Assembly: GCA_012064385.1 (NCBI GenBank)
Contig: QRDG01000522.1
Span: 610,578 to 674,577, forward strand
Direction of reading: 5' to 3'
Length of the DNA: 64,000 nt
Source: Puccinellia tenuiflora
Taxonomy: Eukaryota > Streptophyta > Magnoliopsida > Poales > Poaceae
Shown: positions 46,190 through 59,135 of the stretch, piece after piece
Layout of the letters: the number at the start of each line of letters is the position of its first letter
Position numbering within the stretch: the first letter of the stretch is position 1
Made by a program: the position numbers and the translations under genes
Notes under the pieces: generated by a model
Told to the model about the DNA's origin: nothing
Database searches by the model: none
The model's input: the letters and a program-made list of their open reading frames with translations, nothing else

Positions 46190-49100
46190 ATGGGGAGCAG
46201 ACGGGCCGACGAGGAGGCCTCCGTGCCGCCGAAGCCGTCGCAGCAGAGGTACCGCCCCGTGGAGCCGCACGACGGCGCCGTCGTCCAGATGGCGTCCATT
46301 GAGTCCGCCGCCGACGCCCCCACGCCGCCCAGGTGATTCGATGACGCGCATTGCGCGTGGGTTCTCCCGTCTGTCGCGTGTCGTTCGTTATATGCATAAT
46401 TGCATATGCATGCGGAGGCCGGGGAGGGCACACCCGACCCGTGTTGACATGATTTTACTAGGCGCCGTATTAATTGACGATAGAGGTGATCGGTGAGCTA
46501 CTGGAATTCGGTAGGATCTTCCTGTTCTGCCATTGGAGAGAGCGGAGCATTTTGCGATGTTAGTTACAGTGCAGTGCATGTCTGCCAGTTTTAATGGTAG
46601 TAAAAAAAGTATGATTTTTAACTAAGTAAGTTGCACGGTGGTGTTGAGATATCGTTTCATCAATCAGACTATCGTAGGCATTTGCTGATGATGACTACGA
46701 TAGTGATACATGCGTTTCTAGTTTAGAACTAATTATATATAGGACTGGTTGTACAATATTGGTGTTGCAGTAGTCAGGAACAGCCTTTGTATGGGCTCCT
46801 TTCGTCAAACATAGTAGTTTAGATCCAAATCGATCTATCATAGTCCTGAAGTTTGATTGAGGATTATAAAGTTGGTACATTGGTTGGAACCCGGTGGATT
46901 GGTATTATCCCTTTTGTTCAAGCAGTACCTATCCCCCAGCATTGCAACTGCCATTACTACTTGTTTCCTGCTAGCTGAACTACCTGGTTGTGAATTCTAT
47001 TGGGTTCCTTGATCACAAATGCTAACGCTAACACACTTAATTATTCCTATTATAGGAACATCAAGCCTGGTAGGAACAGAAGTATGGATACAAGAACGCG
47101 AGTGACTTCTTCAAATGGTCCATCTAGTGGACCTCAGAGTGATTCAAAGCTTGAGCTCTTCGGTTTCGACTCGTTGGTCAATATTTTGGGGCTTAAAAGG
47201 TATCATCAGTTGATCACATTTTATTCACGATTTTTCTTTAATCACAGCTTGAGGTTTTGCATGTTCAATATCTGATTTTTAAGGAAATCACTAGAAGCCT
47301 GTACATTTGATTTTTTCTGTGCACATATTGAAGCCATGTCATACGTCTGACTGAATCTGAACAGTATGGCAGGAGAACCAGCTCAGGCACCTGCTAGTCC
47401 TACAGATAGCGAGAATGTGGGTATTACAATTGGACGCCCTAAGGTTTGTTTCCCTATCATATTATCCACATTTCAAAACTTGCTGGTTCAAGGCCAATTT
47501 CGAATTTAATTGTACTTGCATTTCATTTATCTCTCCATCTTCTAGATCAGCCTATTCTAGATTATTATTGCTCTTGGTCCTTTTGATTAATATTTGGTTT
47601 AATTTTTTTGAAGCATTAAATTTACTTTAGTTGGTTATTTTTGTATAGGAGCACCGTTGGTTACACACATTTTATTTGGTATGCAGGAAACTGGCACTAA
47701 ACTTGGTACGATGATGGGTGTCTTTGTGCCATGCTTGCAGAACATCTTGGGAATAATCTATTATATTCGTTTCACATGGTAAACTTGTGCAAATGTTTCT
47801 TTTACTGTGCGTCGTGCACTACTTCCCAGTTAGTTTCTGCAGCATAGAAATTATATCGTGGAAGTCATATCTGTATCTTTCCCTTCTGATGCAAGTGTTA
47901 CTTTGTGGCAAACAGTCTTCATGTAGAATTTGCAATATATTTATTGACTACGGCGTCATGTTTGCATAGTATAACTAATGTTAGACACACTAGTAAAAAA
48001 ATGGAAACATTGATCACCATTGTGGGAACTGCTGCCTCAAGAGTAATTCCCCATTTGAGTGTCAAGCTTTATACACTAGCCAACACAACCAAAATTCTAA
48101 ACTGATAGAAAGGTCTAGGCAATCCACCAATACACTTCAACACCTCCTCTGTATCTTTCCCTTCTGATGCAAGTGTTACTTTGTGGCAAACAGTCTTCAT
48201 GTAGCATTTGCAATATATTTATTAACTACGGCGTCATGTTTGCATAGTATAACTAATGTTAGACACACTAGTAAAAAAATGGGAACATTGATCACCATTG
48301 TGGGAACTGCTGCCTCAAGAGTAATTCCCCATTTGAGTGTCTAGCTTTATACACTAGCCAACACAACCAAAATTCCAAACTGATAGAAAGGTCTAGGCAA
48401 TCCACCAATACACTTCAACACCTCCTCTCACGTGTGACGGGGAAGACAAGTCAACAAGTGCATAAAGGGGGGACAACAACAATTTTTAGATAAATTGCGA
48501 AAGCCAGGACTTGAACCCAAGACCTCACGGATTTGATACCATGTCAAACTTCATGCACTAGCCAACGCAACCAAAAGTCCGAACTGATTGAAATGGTTAG
48601 GCAATCCACATATACACTTCAACATTGAGGACCTTGATATACTTCATATTGTTCGATATTACTGTTCTGACGAATTGGCATTTTGAAGTTTATTCATGCC
48701 TACCTGTACTCTTAGAACTAAACAAGAATTGAACATGTGGAATGCTTAGGGTTGATATTCATATTATTCTTTGCATGTCTAAGACAGCTTTGAATTTATA
48801 GAATTAACAGATACTCTTTGAAATCACCTCCCTAGTATGTGGGATGTCCTTGTCCATTGGGTGCTCATCTAACAGTAGGTGGTAAATGTTATTATATGAT
48901 ACTTCGTCTGATATAAGATCAACCATATGTTTGAGTGTTAAATGCAACAACCTTTCATTTATCTTTCTTGTAGGATCGTTGGTATGGGAGGCGTATGGCA
49001 GTCTCTTGTTTTATGTGCAATCTGTGGCGCATGCACATTTTTAACTGGAATATCATTAAGCGCGATTGCGACAAATGGGGCAATGAAGGTATGTTAAATA

Positions 49101-52100
49101 TCTGTAGTAGGTGACAGACCCTTGAGTAAGTTTCTATATTATCATCTGTAACTGAATGACTTTGTTTTTCTTGTTGTTTGTCGAACATGAGAGAGAGGCA
49201 AACATCTCATCATTCAGTAGATAGTAAAATATATTTCTAGTAATTTGAAAATAGGTACTTTGAAATTGAGGGGAATAGATTTATATTTCACATCCTTTGA
49301 GGCCCATCTACTATTGTACTTTAAAATTGTTATTTGAAGTACATACTGGAACACTAATTTACTCATGTAAGTTTCTTTTTATTCTAGGGTGGTGGGCCAT
49401 ACTATTTGATTGGCCGCGCTTTAGGTCCCGAAGTTGGAGTTAGTATTGGATTATGTTTCTTCCTTGGAAACGCAGTTGCTGGAGCTATGTAAGTCTGCAT
49501 TAGAACATGCCAATTACTTTAAGTGTCCTACTTGAGAATTATTTTTCTTGAGGCTTTCGTTTGGCCGAAAATTGTCATGTATCGCACTCCAGAATTGCTA
49601 CTACATTTCCTTGGGCAGGAATGCTAGTTATCTTCTTGTTATATACAATGAGTGGAATATGACTAGCTAGTAAAGTATCAGTGTTATCTTTGGATTGAAG
49701 CAATCTTGCAGTTTGGGATTGGAACTTCTGATGCTGGTATATGTAATCTCAAGAAAAAGAACTTCATCTTAATGAGAGCTCAAAGTTCTATGTAGGACCA
49801 AAAGAGGAAATAACAGAGAATATTACAGAAGGGAAAATACCATTTGTTGCTTGTGCAATTCTGCTTGTTGCAATTTGGGGCTTGTACTTTCTTTCTCTCA
49901 TGAGTGGCATGCCTTTCTCTCCCTCTGCCTGACATGCACTATCTATGACCTTCTCTGTTGTTAACACACAGTTGCTATTTGCAGGTACGTGCTGGGAGCT
50001 GTAGAAACCTTTTTGGATGCTGTTCCTTCTGCTGGATTTTTTCAAGGTGCTTTGTTACTGTGCACTCTAAACAGTGCAGTTGCTGTTGGTTTGTTTTTTA
50101 AGGTCCTTTATGTAGATCAACTGATTTGCACATTTTCGTTAGGAACACCAGGCAGCTATAGTTTTCTGCATATCTCTGCAAATAGCGCATGCCATAATTT
50201 ATGCTTACAAATATATTTTCCGTGCATAGATGTTCGCATAAAGGTATTTTATATAACATGAATCACCCAATGCTTATTTAACACGAGAAAACCCTCAGAC
50301 CCTCAGGTTCCTTTGAAATGGTTGTTATGCAAATGATTTCCAATTTTTCTTCTAAGTTTTGATTTTTTTATTTCTTATTTATACTAACTTTTAGTGATTT
50401 TAAAAGCAGAGAAGGTAACAGTGGTCGATAATACAGTTAATGGTACAGCAACTATATCAACACCCAGCTTGCATGACCTTCAGATCTATGGTGTCATTGT
50501 GACCATACTGTTATGTTTTATTGTGTTTGGTGGTGTCAAAATTATCAACAAGGTCGCTCCTGCTTTCTTAATGCCTGTCCTCTTCTCAATACTCTGCATT
50601 TATATTGGTGTCTTCAGTGCTCCAAGTCCCAACGCTTCAAGTAAGTAGCTCTATGCTTATGATTATATTTATTGTTTTATTTTTTTATTTTGTGCTAAAT
50701 CATTGTTGGGTTTTTCCTACCTAGAGGGAATCACTGGGTTGAGTATATCTATGCTTCGTGAGAACTGGAGTGCCGACTACCAGCGTACAAACAGTGCTGG
50801 AGTTCCTGATCCAAATGGCTCTATATATTGGGATTTTAAGTGCGTCTGTTTTACTGCTAATTCTTTTATTTAAGCTCCTTCCACTTTGTAATGTATATTA
50901 AACCGAAATGTATATTTTCTTACTGCTTGATAACCGGTTTCTGTTTATCTTTCAGCGCATTGTTAGGTCTCTTTTTCCCAGCTGTTACAGGGATCATGGC
51001 TGGTTCGAACCGCTCTGCTTCACTTAAAGACACACAACGTTCAATACCAGTTGGAACATTAAATGCTACCCTTTTAACTACTGTGATGTATCTACTGTCT
51101 GTTTTTCTTTTCGGAGCCTTGGCTACAAGAGAAGAGCTTCTAACTGACAGGTCTGAGCTTCCTTGTCATCGTATCATCAACCTTCTGATTTCTGGATGTT
51201 GATAATATGTTAGATGTGCTGTGACACCATGGGGCATTATTAGAGCATCTCCGATGTGAGATTTAAGAGAGGTTGATATCTCCACAAGCTTAAGGTTCAC
51301 ATATAAGCGTTGCTAAATCCAATACATGACCACACTTTTATATACTGAAAGACATTCAGGACTTGTGCTCCCCTACATAAGAATCAGTTGGTTCAACGAG
51401 TGTGGTCAAAGGGGTGGAATGATGACCCTTAACATACACGTAATGAAGCTCAAGAAGACAACAACACATGCACGCCTGAGGTAACTACATACAGATAATC
51501 CTCGCAAAGAACTCAATAAATGTCCTGGCTGAAACATTGATTCAAAAACAATGTATTTACATGCACGAAGCTCATGCCAAGCATTGGAAGATAAAAGGCC
51601 ATTTCCATTGCTGTTTGAAGGGGTGTCTGAGGTCGAAAACTGGTTTCTTTGCCACATAGGACAGGCAAGATGCTAATATAGGGACTTTCTGCTTAATGGG
51701 TTTCAATGCTTCGCTGGTACTTCACATATGTAATTACCTCCTGAAGCACATCCATGCGCTGAGCAAGTCATGATTGTTTTTCTATATGTATGTTGGAGAA
51801 GAAGAGGTGCCAGCATTGGACGACTAAGGCTTTAGATCGAATGCTTGCTGATGTGGGAATATGCTCTCTCCCTCTTCTAAGCACCTCATGCATTGAGTAT
51901 GCCCTAAGGCCTTACATGCCCTCTGGTTTCAGCTACTTTACTGCACTTCGGCTGATATGAAATTACAAGTTTGGACTGAAGAAAATGACCTATTAGAGCA
52001 TTTACAAACAAGCGCTTAGCAAAATATGCCAGTTAGGATGTTTTCCGTGCTTATTTTGAGCACCACATTAAGCACCAATGCTTAAGAGGTGCTTTATGTC

Positions 52101-54797
52101 TTTAACTAGTATGGGTTTATTTATAATAAGTTACCTAAGCACCAATAAGAGGGGACCTGCATTGAAGTTGGTAATTTTTCTTAGGTGCTTTGTGATTTGC
52201 TATATTCTCTCTCTTTAAGCACATATAAGCACCTTGCATTTTACATGCCCTTAGTAGGGATTGTTGGCCCCCACAAGTTTTATTCTAAGTATATATTGTT
52301 TGCTTACCTTTTATCATTATACTGGTGCTACCTTGCCAAATTTGTTGCTGTGCCATTGCCTACCATTTTTAGTGTTTACTGGAATTCTGGACATTGTTTA
52401 TCTTCTGCCACTTTTGTCATAGGAACACCTGCATATAATGATGATATATACATAGTCATCATGTCTTCACAGTAGTCAGATCAAACCTCCTCTATTAACA
52501 TTTGAAACTTCAAGAGGGGTGGGGTGGGGAGTTAACATTTCAGCAGATACAATTACGACTAGTTCAAACCGATAGAAAAAATAAGATGTTGTACACCTAG
52601 TGAGCAAGTACTCATATTTATTTTTTGTTAGCGTGACACTGTAATTTGTTATTCTACATTTTGAAATATTTGAAATCTAGATTGCTTTATGTTGGTAAAA
52701 CAAAAACAAAAAAACCTCACATGGTCAGCTCACCGATTTCCTTAATGCAGGCTCCTAACAGCTACAGTCGCTTGGCCTGCTCCAGCAGTAATCTACATTG
52801 GAATTATTCTGTCCACTTTAGGTGCAGCACTGCAGAGTCTAACAGGGGCTCCGAGGTTACTTGTAGCAATAGCGAATGATGACATTCTTCCTGTTCTTAA
52901 CTATTTTAAAGCTTATGAAGGGTCCGAGCCACACGTGGCAACTCTGTTTACAAGCTTCATCTGTATTGGTTGTGTTGTGATTGGGAACTTAGATCTAATT
53001 ACACCTACCATCACTATGTTTTTCCTTTTGTGCTATGCTGGTGTGAACCTTTCCTGCTTTCTGCTGGACCTCCTGGATGCTCCAAGTTGGCGTCCTCGAT
53101 GGAAGCTTCACCATTGGAGCCTTTCTCTCATCGGTGCATTACTTTGCATTGGTATGATTCGCTTTTTTATATTTCTATTTATGACCGCATGATATAACAT
53201 GTATACAGAAATGAACATTATTAGTTTTGTAATCGTGAGTTGATGAAAAATGCTTACTAAACACTTTTATGTAAGTTTGTCCAAGATTTCTTTTTTGGTC
53301 ATGGGATGTCAGCTACCTTTTCAAACTACATGCATCACAACACTTGTCTACCTTGTACTTTTTTTCACTAACAGAAAAAATTGCACACTTAGTCTGCACT
53401 CTTGAGGTGCAGCCCATTAACAAATGATTTCCCTCCTCTTATTTTCCAGTTATCATGTTTATGATCTCTTGGACTTTTACTGTGGTCTCTCTTGCCCTTG
53501 CAAGCCTCATCTACTACTATGTCAGCTTAAAAGGAAAGGCTGGAGACTGGGGAGATGGATTTAAGAGTGCCTACTTTCAACTGGCTCTGCGAAGTCTTCG
53601 ATCATTGGGAGGTACTGTTCTCGTTACACATGGAAATTAAACATAGATCACCAAAACTTGAAGAAGCATGCTTTATAAATTTGACAATTTCTGTTTGCAG
53701 CAAATCAAGTTCATCCAAAAAATTGGTACCCTATTCCTCTCATATTCTGCCGCCCTTGGGGCAGGCTTCCAGAAGATGTCCCATGCCATCCAAAGCTTGC
53801 AGATTTCGCTCATTTTATGAAGAAAAAGGGACGTGGTATGTCAATATTTGTCTCTATAATTGATGGTGACTATCATGAATCTGCTGAGGATGCAAAGACA
53901 GCCTGCCGGCACCTAAGCGCTTACATTGACTATAAGCGTTGTGAGGGTGTTGCTGAGATCATCGTGGCACCCTCAATGTCTGATGGTTTTCGCAGCATTG
54001 TTCAGACCATGGGACTTGGAAACTTAAAGCCAAATATTGTTGTGATGCGTTACCCTGAAATCTGGCGCCACGAGAATCTGACACAAATACCATCGACATT
54101 TGTCAGCATCATAAACGATTGCATTACTGCTAACAAGGCTGTTGTCACCGTGAAGGGGCTTGATGAGTGGCCTAATGAGTACCAGAGACAGTACGGGACC
54201 ATCGATCTATACTGGATTGTAAGAGACGGAGGCTTAATGCTTCTGCTGTCTCAGCTCCTGCTAACCAAAGACAGTTTTGAGAGCTGTAAGATCCAGGTCT
54301 TCTGCATAGCTGAAGAGGACACCGAAGCCGAGGAGCTAAAGGCCGATGTCAAGAAGTTCTTGTACGATCTGAGGATGCAAGCTGAGGTTATCGTTGTTAC
54401 TATGAAATCATTCGAAGCGCATGCGGATAGCAGTGGAGGTTCCAGGATGGATGACACTCAAGAAGCATATACAAGTGCACAACGCAGAATCAGAGTATAC
54501 CTTTCTGAGATGAAGGAGACCGCACAGAGGGAAGGACGGCCCCTGATGGAGGGTGGCAATCAAGTCGTGGTTGATGAGCAGAAGGTGCACAAGTTCCTCA
54601 ACACGATGCTGAAGCTCAATGCTACTATCCTTAAGCATTCCAGGATGGCCGCCGTGGTGCTAGTGAGCCTCCCACCGCCGCCGCTGAACCACCCTGCATA
54701 TTTCTACATGGAGTACATGGATCTGCTCGTCGAGAACGTCCCACGCATGTTGATAGTTAGGGGATACAGAAGAGATGTCGTCACACTTTTCACATGA
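46190..54797 (+). CDS. CCC1: cation-chloride cotransporter (SLC12/CCC family)
   Basis: A membrane carrier coupling K+/Na+ and Cl- movement; plant CCC1 proteins act in chloride homeostasis and endomembrane or plasma-membrane ion balance. Thirteen exons join with consistent phases: 46190-46332, 47056-47199, 47365-47443, 47687-47778, 48974-49088, 49388-49488, 49985-50046, 50410-50640, 50725-50839, 50956-51150, 52751-53151, 53450-53611 and 53701-54797. They total 2,937 bp and 978 residues, close to rice CCC1. The cytosolic N-terminus (MGSRRADEE) is followed by KLELFGFDSLVNILGL. The permease core of about 12 membrane segments includes GVFVPCLQNILGIIYYIRFTW, SLSAIATNGAMKGGGPYYLI, FFPAVTGIMAGSNRSASLKD and GAALQSLTGAPRLL. 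The SLC12 C-terminal domain includes GRGMSIFVSIIDGDYHE and ends in MLIVRGYRRDVVTLFT. All splice sites are GT/AG and no lesion was found, so it looks functional. Introns 4 and 10 carry repeats. Some grasses have two CCC genes, so 1 versus 2 is not settled. Confidence 0.95.
47871..48428. repeat. 278-bp tandem duplication in CCC1 intron 4
   Basis: Two nearly identical units start at 47871 and 48149 (ctgtatctttcccttctgat). A third, diverged partial copy of the second half follows at about 48545-48625 (cactagccaacgcaacc). Confidence 0.92.
51996..52250. mobile_element. Tourist-like MITE in CCC1 intron 10
   Basis: A 255-bp stretch flanked by TTA at both sides (51993-51995 and 52251-52253). It has imperfect terminal inverted repeats: gagcatttacaaacaagcgctta against the complement of the right end, gggcatgtaaaatgcaaggtgctta. 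The TTA duplication and the GAGCAT/GGGCAT start fit PIF/Harbinger MITEs. Confidence 0.65.
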
Positions 54798-57275
54798 TCA
54801 GTTACCTATTTGGAGATTCTTGTGTTGTAGTGATGCGGCATGGTTTTTTAGCAGATGCTTCATGGACTCCACTGCTGAAGAATCTACTCAGGACTCTTGA
54901 AGTCCGAAGCAGATCAGGCATGATAGTAGCTTCATTCTTGTTGAGCTGAAGGCATTCACTTGAATAGAAAATAGATACACAGCAGTTTATGGAAAATATA
55001 TAGAGAATGACTTTTCTACACCCGTTTTTGCTGTTTTCTAACCCTCATATTTGCCTTCTCTAGAATATAATCATATTTTTCGTTCATATTCTTTTGAGAG
55101 GGCTAATATAATTATATATTCTTATGGAAAATCTTGTTTTTTGTTTTCAGCCAAAAAAATACTGGTATTTCAATCTACATGATCATGCGAAGTATTTTTT
55201 TTCTCTCATTCTAACACGTCTAAATTACAAGTTACAGGGGAACCCAAGGCAAACTCCGGTGACAGCCAGAAAGCCAGCATGCCCCGATGCCCGTAATACA
55301 GTTTCCACTTTCCACACACAAATTACACAGAAGAACATGTATATGTATCTTTAGCTTCTCGATCACATTCGGATACATGCATGATGTATTGATGTTTGGC
55401 CTTGTAGCTAGTTTCATGAATCTGCATTGGGAAAAGCTTCCTTTCCAACCGGCTGCAGCTACAGCTGGCTCGGTCCGCACAACGCGCTGCTCTCTTCTCC
55501 CCCCGCGTCTCCTTTTCTCCCTACCGCTCTAGTGCAGGACGCCATGGCCGCCCCGCCGCGCTGGTCGTCATGTTCCTTCGTGCTGGGCCGCATCTCCTCT
55601 CTCATGGGTCGCAATGGCAGATCTCGTCATGGACGACATGGCTAGCAGCTCCGCACATGAGGCCGACAGCCGGACCTACGAAAGACGACGCCCGCAAGCT
55701 GATTTTGCTCGAGCTTCACCCGATCTGGGTGAGACCAGCCTCGGGTGTAACGAATTCGTGCCCGACGAGCTCAAATCAGCCAGTGCCTCCATGGTTGTTG
55801 GCGAAAGTTATTTTTGGGGATTTTTGTACAATGGTTTTTATGATTATGTTTACAGAGAGATTGCTCCAATATTGCATACGTGTTGCTGCAGTGTTGTATG
55901 AGTTAGGCATAAATGTTGAATGTATTGGTTTACTTTGTTACAAAAGTGATCCGCTGACGTTTTCATACACCCAAATTGGGATTTGTTGCATATCTATAGT
56001 TCTATGCCGTTTTTGCAACATGGTTGTGTCCAAAATGTTACAACAGTTTTTACTACACTTCACAACTTTTTACAGATTTGGGGAAAAATTGCTACACATG
56101 ATGCCACATGCACAAAAACATGTTGTGCTCGATTTTTTTTTTTTGCTACATTAATCAGACGCATCATTTTTTCTGAAAGAATTTTGCCACATGGGATGTT
56201 GCACATAAAAAATATGCCCCTACATTAATCGGATGAGCGGGATCCGTTCAGTGAAACGGATCGAATGTCTCTAGAGGAGTCTGATATTTTTTCTGATTTA
56301 CAACCGGTTGTCAGCTAGCAGATGCCCTATCCTAGCTGGCCTCTAAAGGTCTTTAGACCCAGTAACTTAGCGTTTTGAGCTGCAAATGTACATCTTTGAA
56401 AAGGGGTTGGTACTTTCTTTTTAGACTCATACCATGAGAATTAAATTCCCACCGACTTAATCCATGTTTGCCGACCGAATTGAGGTTGAATCGCCCCCGA
56501 ATTGAGCGTGGTCGTGGCTGCTGGCTCGTGGGGCCCAACTGGTGGTTGGACCGTATTGGCAGCCTACTCCTTTCACGTCGGTGACCACGATAGGGAGTCG
56601 ATGTCCCTGGTGTCGCGCTTGAGGCGCAGGACGCATGAGTGGAAATCGGGAGGAACATGACAGAACATATAGTATGAATAAAAAAAAGTGTGAAAAGAAG
56701 AAAGGGAAATATAGAGAATCATTAGAAAAAGTCCATTTTTTAGAAGGTCTAATGCGTCAAGTGTCATCTCATCCTATCATGCGGTCCCCCTCGGATATCT
56801 ACATACTCGCAAGTGTGGCAAACGGAAAAAAAGTAGGATGCGCATATGAAAGAAGAGTACACGAGAGGATAAGAGATGCCATTTTCCTATTTTATTTATA
56901 AATAAAAAATTTAGAATGACATATCTTAAGAATCGATTGTCTAAATTACAAACCGTTTTAGTTTGAAGTTCCTCGCATCGAGATCTTCAACTCTTGACCA
57001 ACTTTATTTTGTACTTCTAGAACTACTACGCTGGTACTTGAGGTTGCAGTATAAGTTTACTTCAGTTTTTAATGTATGCCTTTTGTGGTGTGGACGCACT
57101 TCTTAATTTTTCACGTGCGTACTTTCGGGTGCAGTGCGGATTTACTTCTGAATGCAGCATGGGCGTACTTTCATGGCACTTCGTACTTGTACTCCTCTTC
57201 TATGTACTTAATTATAATCCATTTTTCTATATACTTTGTACTCCATCTTTTTAACGGATTATATATTTTGTCGTA
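54798..57275. other. downstream flank of CCC1, no recognised gene
   Basis: Contains the CCC1 3' untranslated region (to about 55000). At 55490-55900 there is a GC-rich piece with a 95-codon open frame (from 55614) of no known family. At 55900-56230 there is T-rich sequence repeating ttgctaca and tgttaca words, typical of grass repeats that carry gene pieces. The rest is unassigned AT-rich DNA. Confidence 0.4.
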
Positions 57276-58018
57276 GGATGTGTTCAGTTCTGGAACCGGG
57301 AGGGACGGGAATGGAACGGTTCCGACCCCGTGTTCGGTTCGGCAAAAAATGAGGAACGGAATGGTTTCATATTGTGTTCGGTTGGAGGAATCGGGACGGA
57401 ACGGAATAGCCATAATCATGCTTATAATGCTAATAATTTGAGCTTAAATTTAACATTTCGTCTAAAAAATGTAATTAACGGGCTAAAAATAGACATAATC
57501 ATGCTTAAATAGCTAAAAAAACTAGCCGCCGCCGCCGGAGAGCTCCCGCGCGTGCCTGGCCCAGCGGCGCTGCCGCGCCTGCTTGCTCGCGCCCGGGCCT
57601 GGCCGCGCGGCCGCCCGTCTGCCTCGCGCCGCCGCGCGCCGCCGCCCCGGCTCCTCTGCCTCGCGCCGGCCGCCCCTGGGCCGCGTCCCCGCGAGTCGCC
57701 GCCGGCTTCCTCTGCCACGAGCCGCCGCCGGCTTCCGTCGGCCTCGTTCCGCGCAGGCTCCCCGCCGGGTCCGGGGAGAGAGAGAGAGCGGCCGACGGTT
57801 TTAGAGAGAGAGAGAGCGCGATTAGTTTTTTTTGTTAGCGACTCGTTCCGCCAGGTCCGGGCGATTCGGGAGGATGAGTGCGTTCCGCATCTTTGCGGTA
57901 TATTCCATTTCGGAGGACCAGTCGGTTCCGTTCCTTCTCTCCAACCGAACACAGGAACGGGTCCTAGGCACGAAACCATTCCGTTCCATTCCTGCTAATT
58001 CTCAAACCGAACACATCC
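57276..58018. mobile_element. TIR element with GC-rich insert
   Basis: The ends are inverted: GGATGTGTTCAGTTCTGG at the left, and GGATGTGTTCGGTTTGAG as the complement of the right end. Flanks gta and tta suggest, but do not prove, a TWA target duplication. Each arm also holds an inner gtgttcggttc word. The centre (about 57525-57830) is more than 75% GC by eye, unlike the arms. It ends in a purine-rich gagagaga run and may be captured coding sequence. Confidence 0.6.
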
Positions 58019-58144
58019 TTAGAGAGAAGTATTCAACGCAAGTACGAGAGAATTCACCTAACTCTGGCAATGGAATTTTTTTTCCTTGGAAGGTGCCAGA
58101 GTAGACTCGGACGAGCTCACGGTGTCTCGGATTCTTGCGTCGTT

Positions 58145-58253
58145 GCGTAGGTGGCACTCCCCGTGCGTGGACGCGTCACCCGGACTATGTACTACCTTGA
58201 CGCAGCGCTGGTGGCGCTCCCCGTGCATGGACGCGTCACTCGACTATATACTA
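58145..58253. repeat. tandem pair of about 57 bp
   Basis: The block gtggc(a/g)ctccccgtgc(g/a)tgg...acgcgtcac...cgactat(g/a)tactac occurs twice in a row. The Stowaway element is inserted at the end of the second copy. Confidence 0.8.
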
Positions 58254-58425
58254 CTCCCTCCGTTCCACAATATAAGATGTTTTAGATGTTTCACATGTTG
58301 TCTAGATTCGGACTAAAAAAATGGAAATTGGGTGAACACATATACTAAAACATGTCTAGATACATGTGGTACAAATACGAATGTGGAAAAGGCCTAAAAC
58401 ATCTTATATTATGGAACGGAGGGAG
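58254..58425. mobile_element. Stowaway MITE
   Basis: A 172-bp element with the canonical termini CTCCCTCCGTTCCACAATAT and its inverted counterpart ATATTATGGAACGGAGGGAG, flanked by TA at both sides. It folds as a nearly complete hairpin. This is a Tc1/Mariner-derived non-autonomous element. Confidence 0.97.
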
Positions 58426-58427
58426 TA

Positions 58428-59132
58428 TACCTCTAAGCGACACACGTCGCTAGTGCTGGATCGGACCCTCATGACGATCAGGTTTTTTTAGTACCCAAAA
58501 ATGTAGAAATGATAAGATGGAGACTAAATATAAAATATCACAAAGATTTTAGGTCGTCTGACTCGGCACGTTGCTCTGGGACTGTAAAACTTGTGAAATT
58601 GTCAAGAGGAGTCTATAAACTAACTTTAGAAGCCCAAAATTTGCGCCATCTGCTTGAGATGCTCAAAAATCTATATGCTTCAAGTTTTTGTCTCTCCCCT
58701 CATGTGCCCCCTCAATCGTGTCGCGCCATTATGATCACCGCTCTGGCCTTCAAGTCTGCAGTGTCTGGCACCTCCAAAGCTGACACAAGTTAGGGGTGTC
58801 GGACAAATCTAGGGGGTGCTGATGGAGCTGCTCTAATCAAATGGAAGAACTTCCTTTACTCAAAAAGATAAAATACGCTTTGCATTCTTACAAATTACAT
58901 GGGGGAACGATAGCGCACAATTCCATTTTTTTAACACAAATCCAAGTTTATTTGTTTCTCCAAGCCAAAGAACCATCTGACTGAAAGAACTTTATAATAT
59001 ATACATGAAAATTGATCGAGGAAAGTAAAAAGTCGACATATAATTCTAAACATGTAAAGCATGCAACATATAAATCAATTACAAGGTATCAACCTAGCAT
59101 CCATTTATAGCTGAGCAGTATCACCGAGCCAC
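58428..59132. other. unassigned sequence left of the CACTA element
   Basis: No gene is seen. Near 58810-58835 the words gggggtgctgatggagctgc followed by tctaatc resemble the right end of a Harbinger-type element, but no left end was found. The last 100 bp should be the 3' untranslated region of the F-box/DUF295 gene. Confidence 0.4.
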
Positions 59133-59135
59133 TAG

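Noticed and set aside
51242..51910. A second, longer Tourist-like element in CCC1 intron 10
   Set aside because: A GAGCATCTCC start is present, but the right end is followed by TAA rather than TTA and the inverted match is weak.
58428..58840. Possible Harbinger element ending at tgatggagctgctctaa
   Set aside because: Only one end is visible, so the element cannot be delimited.
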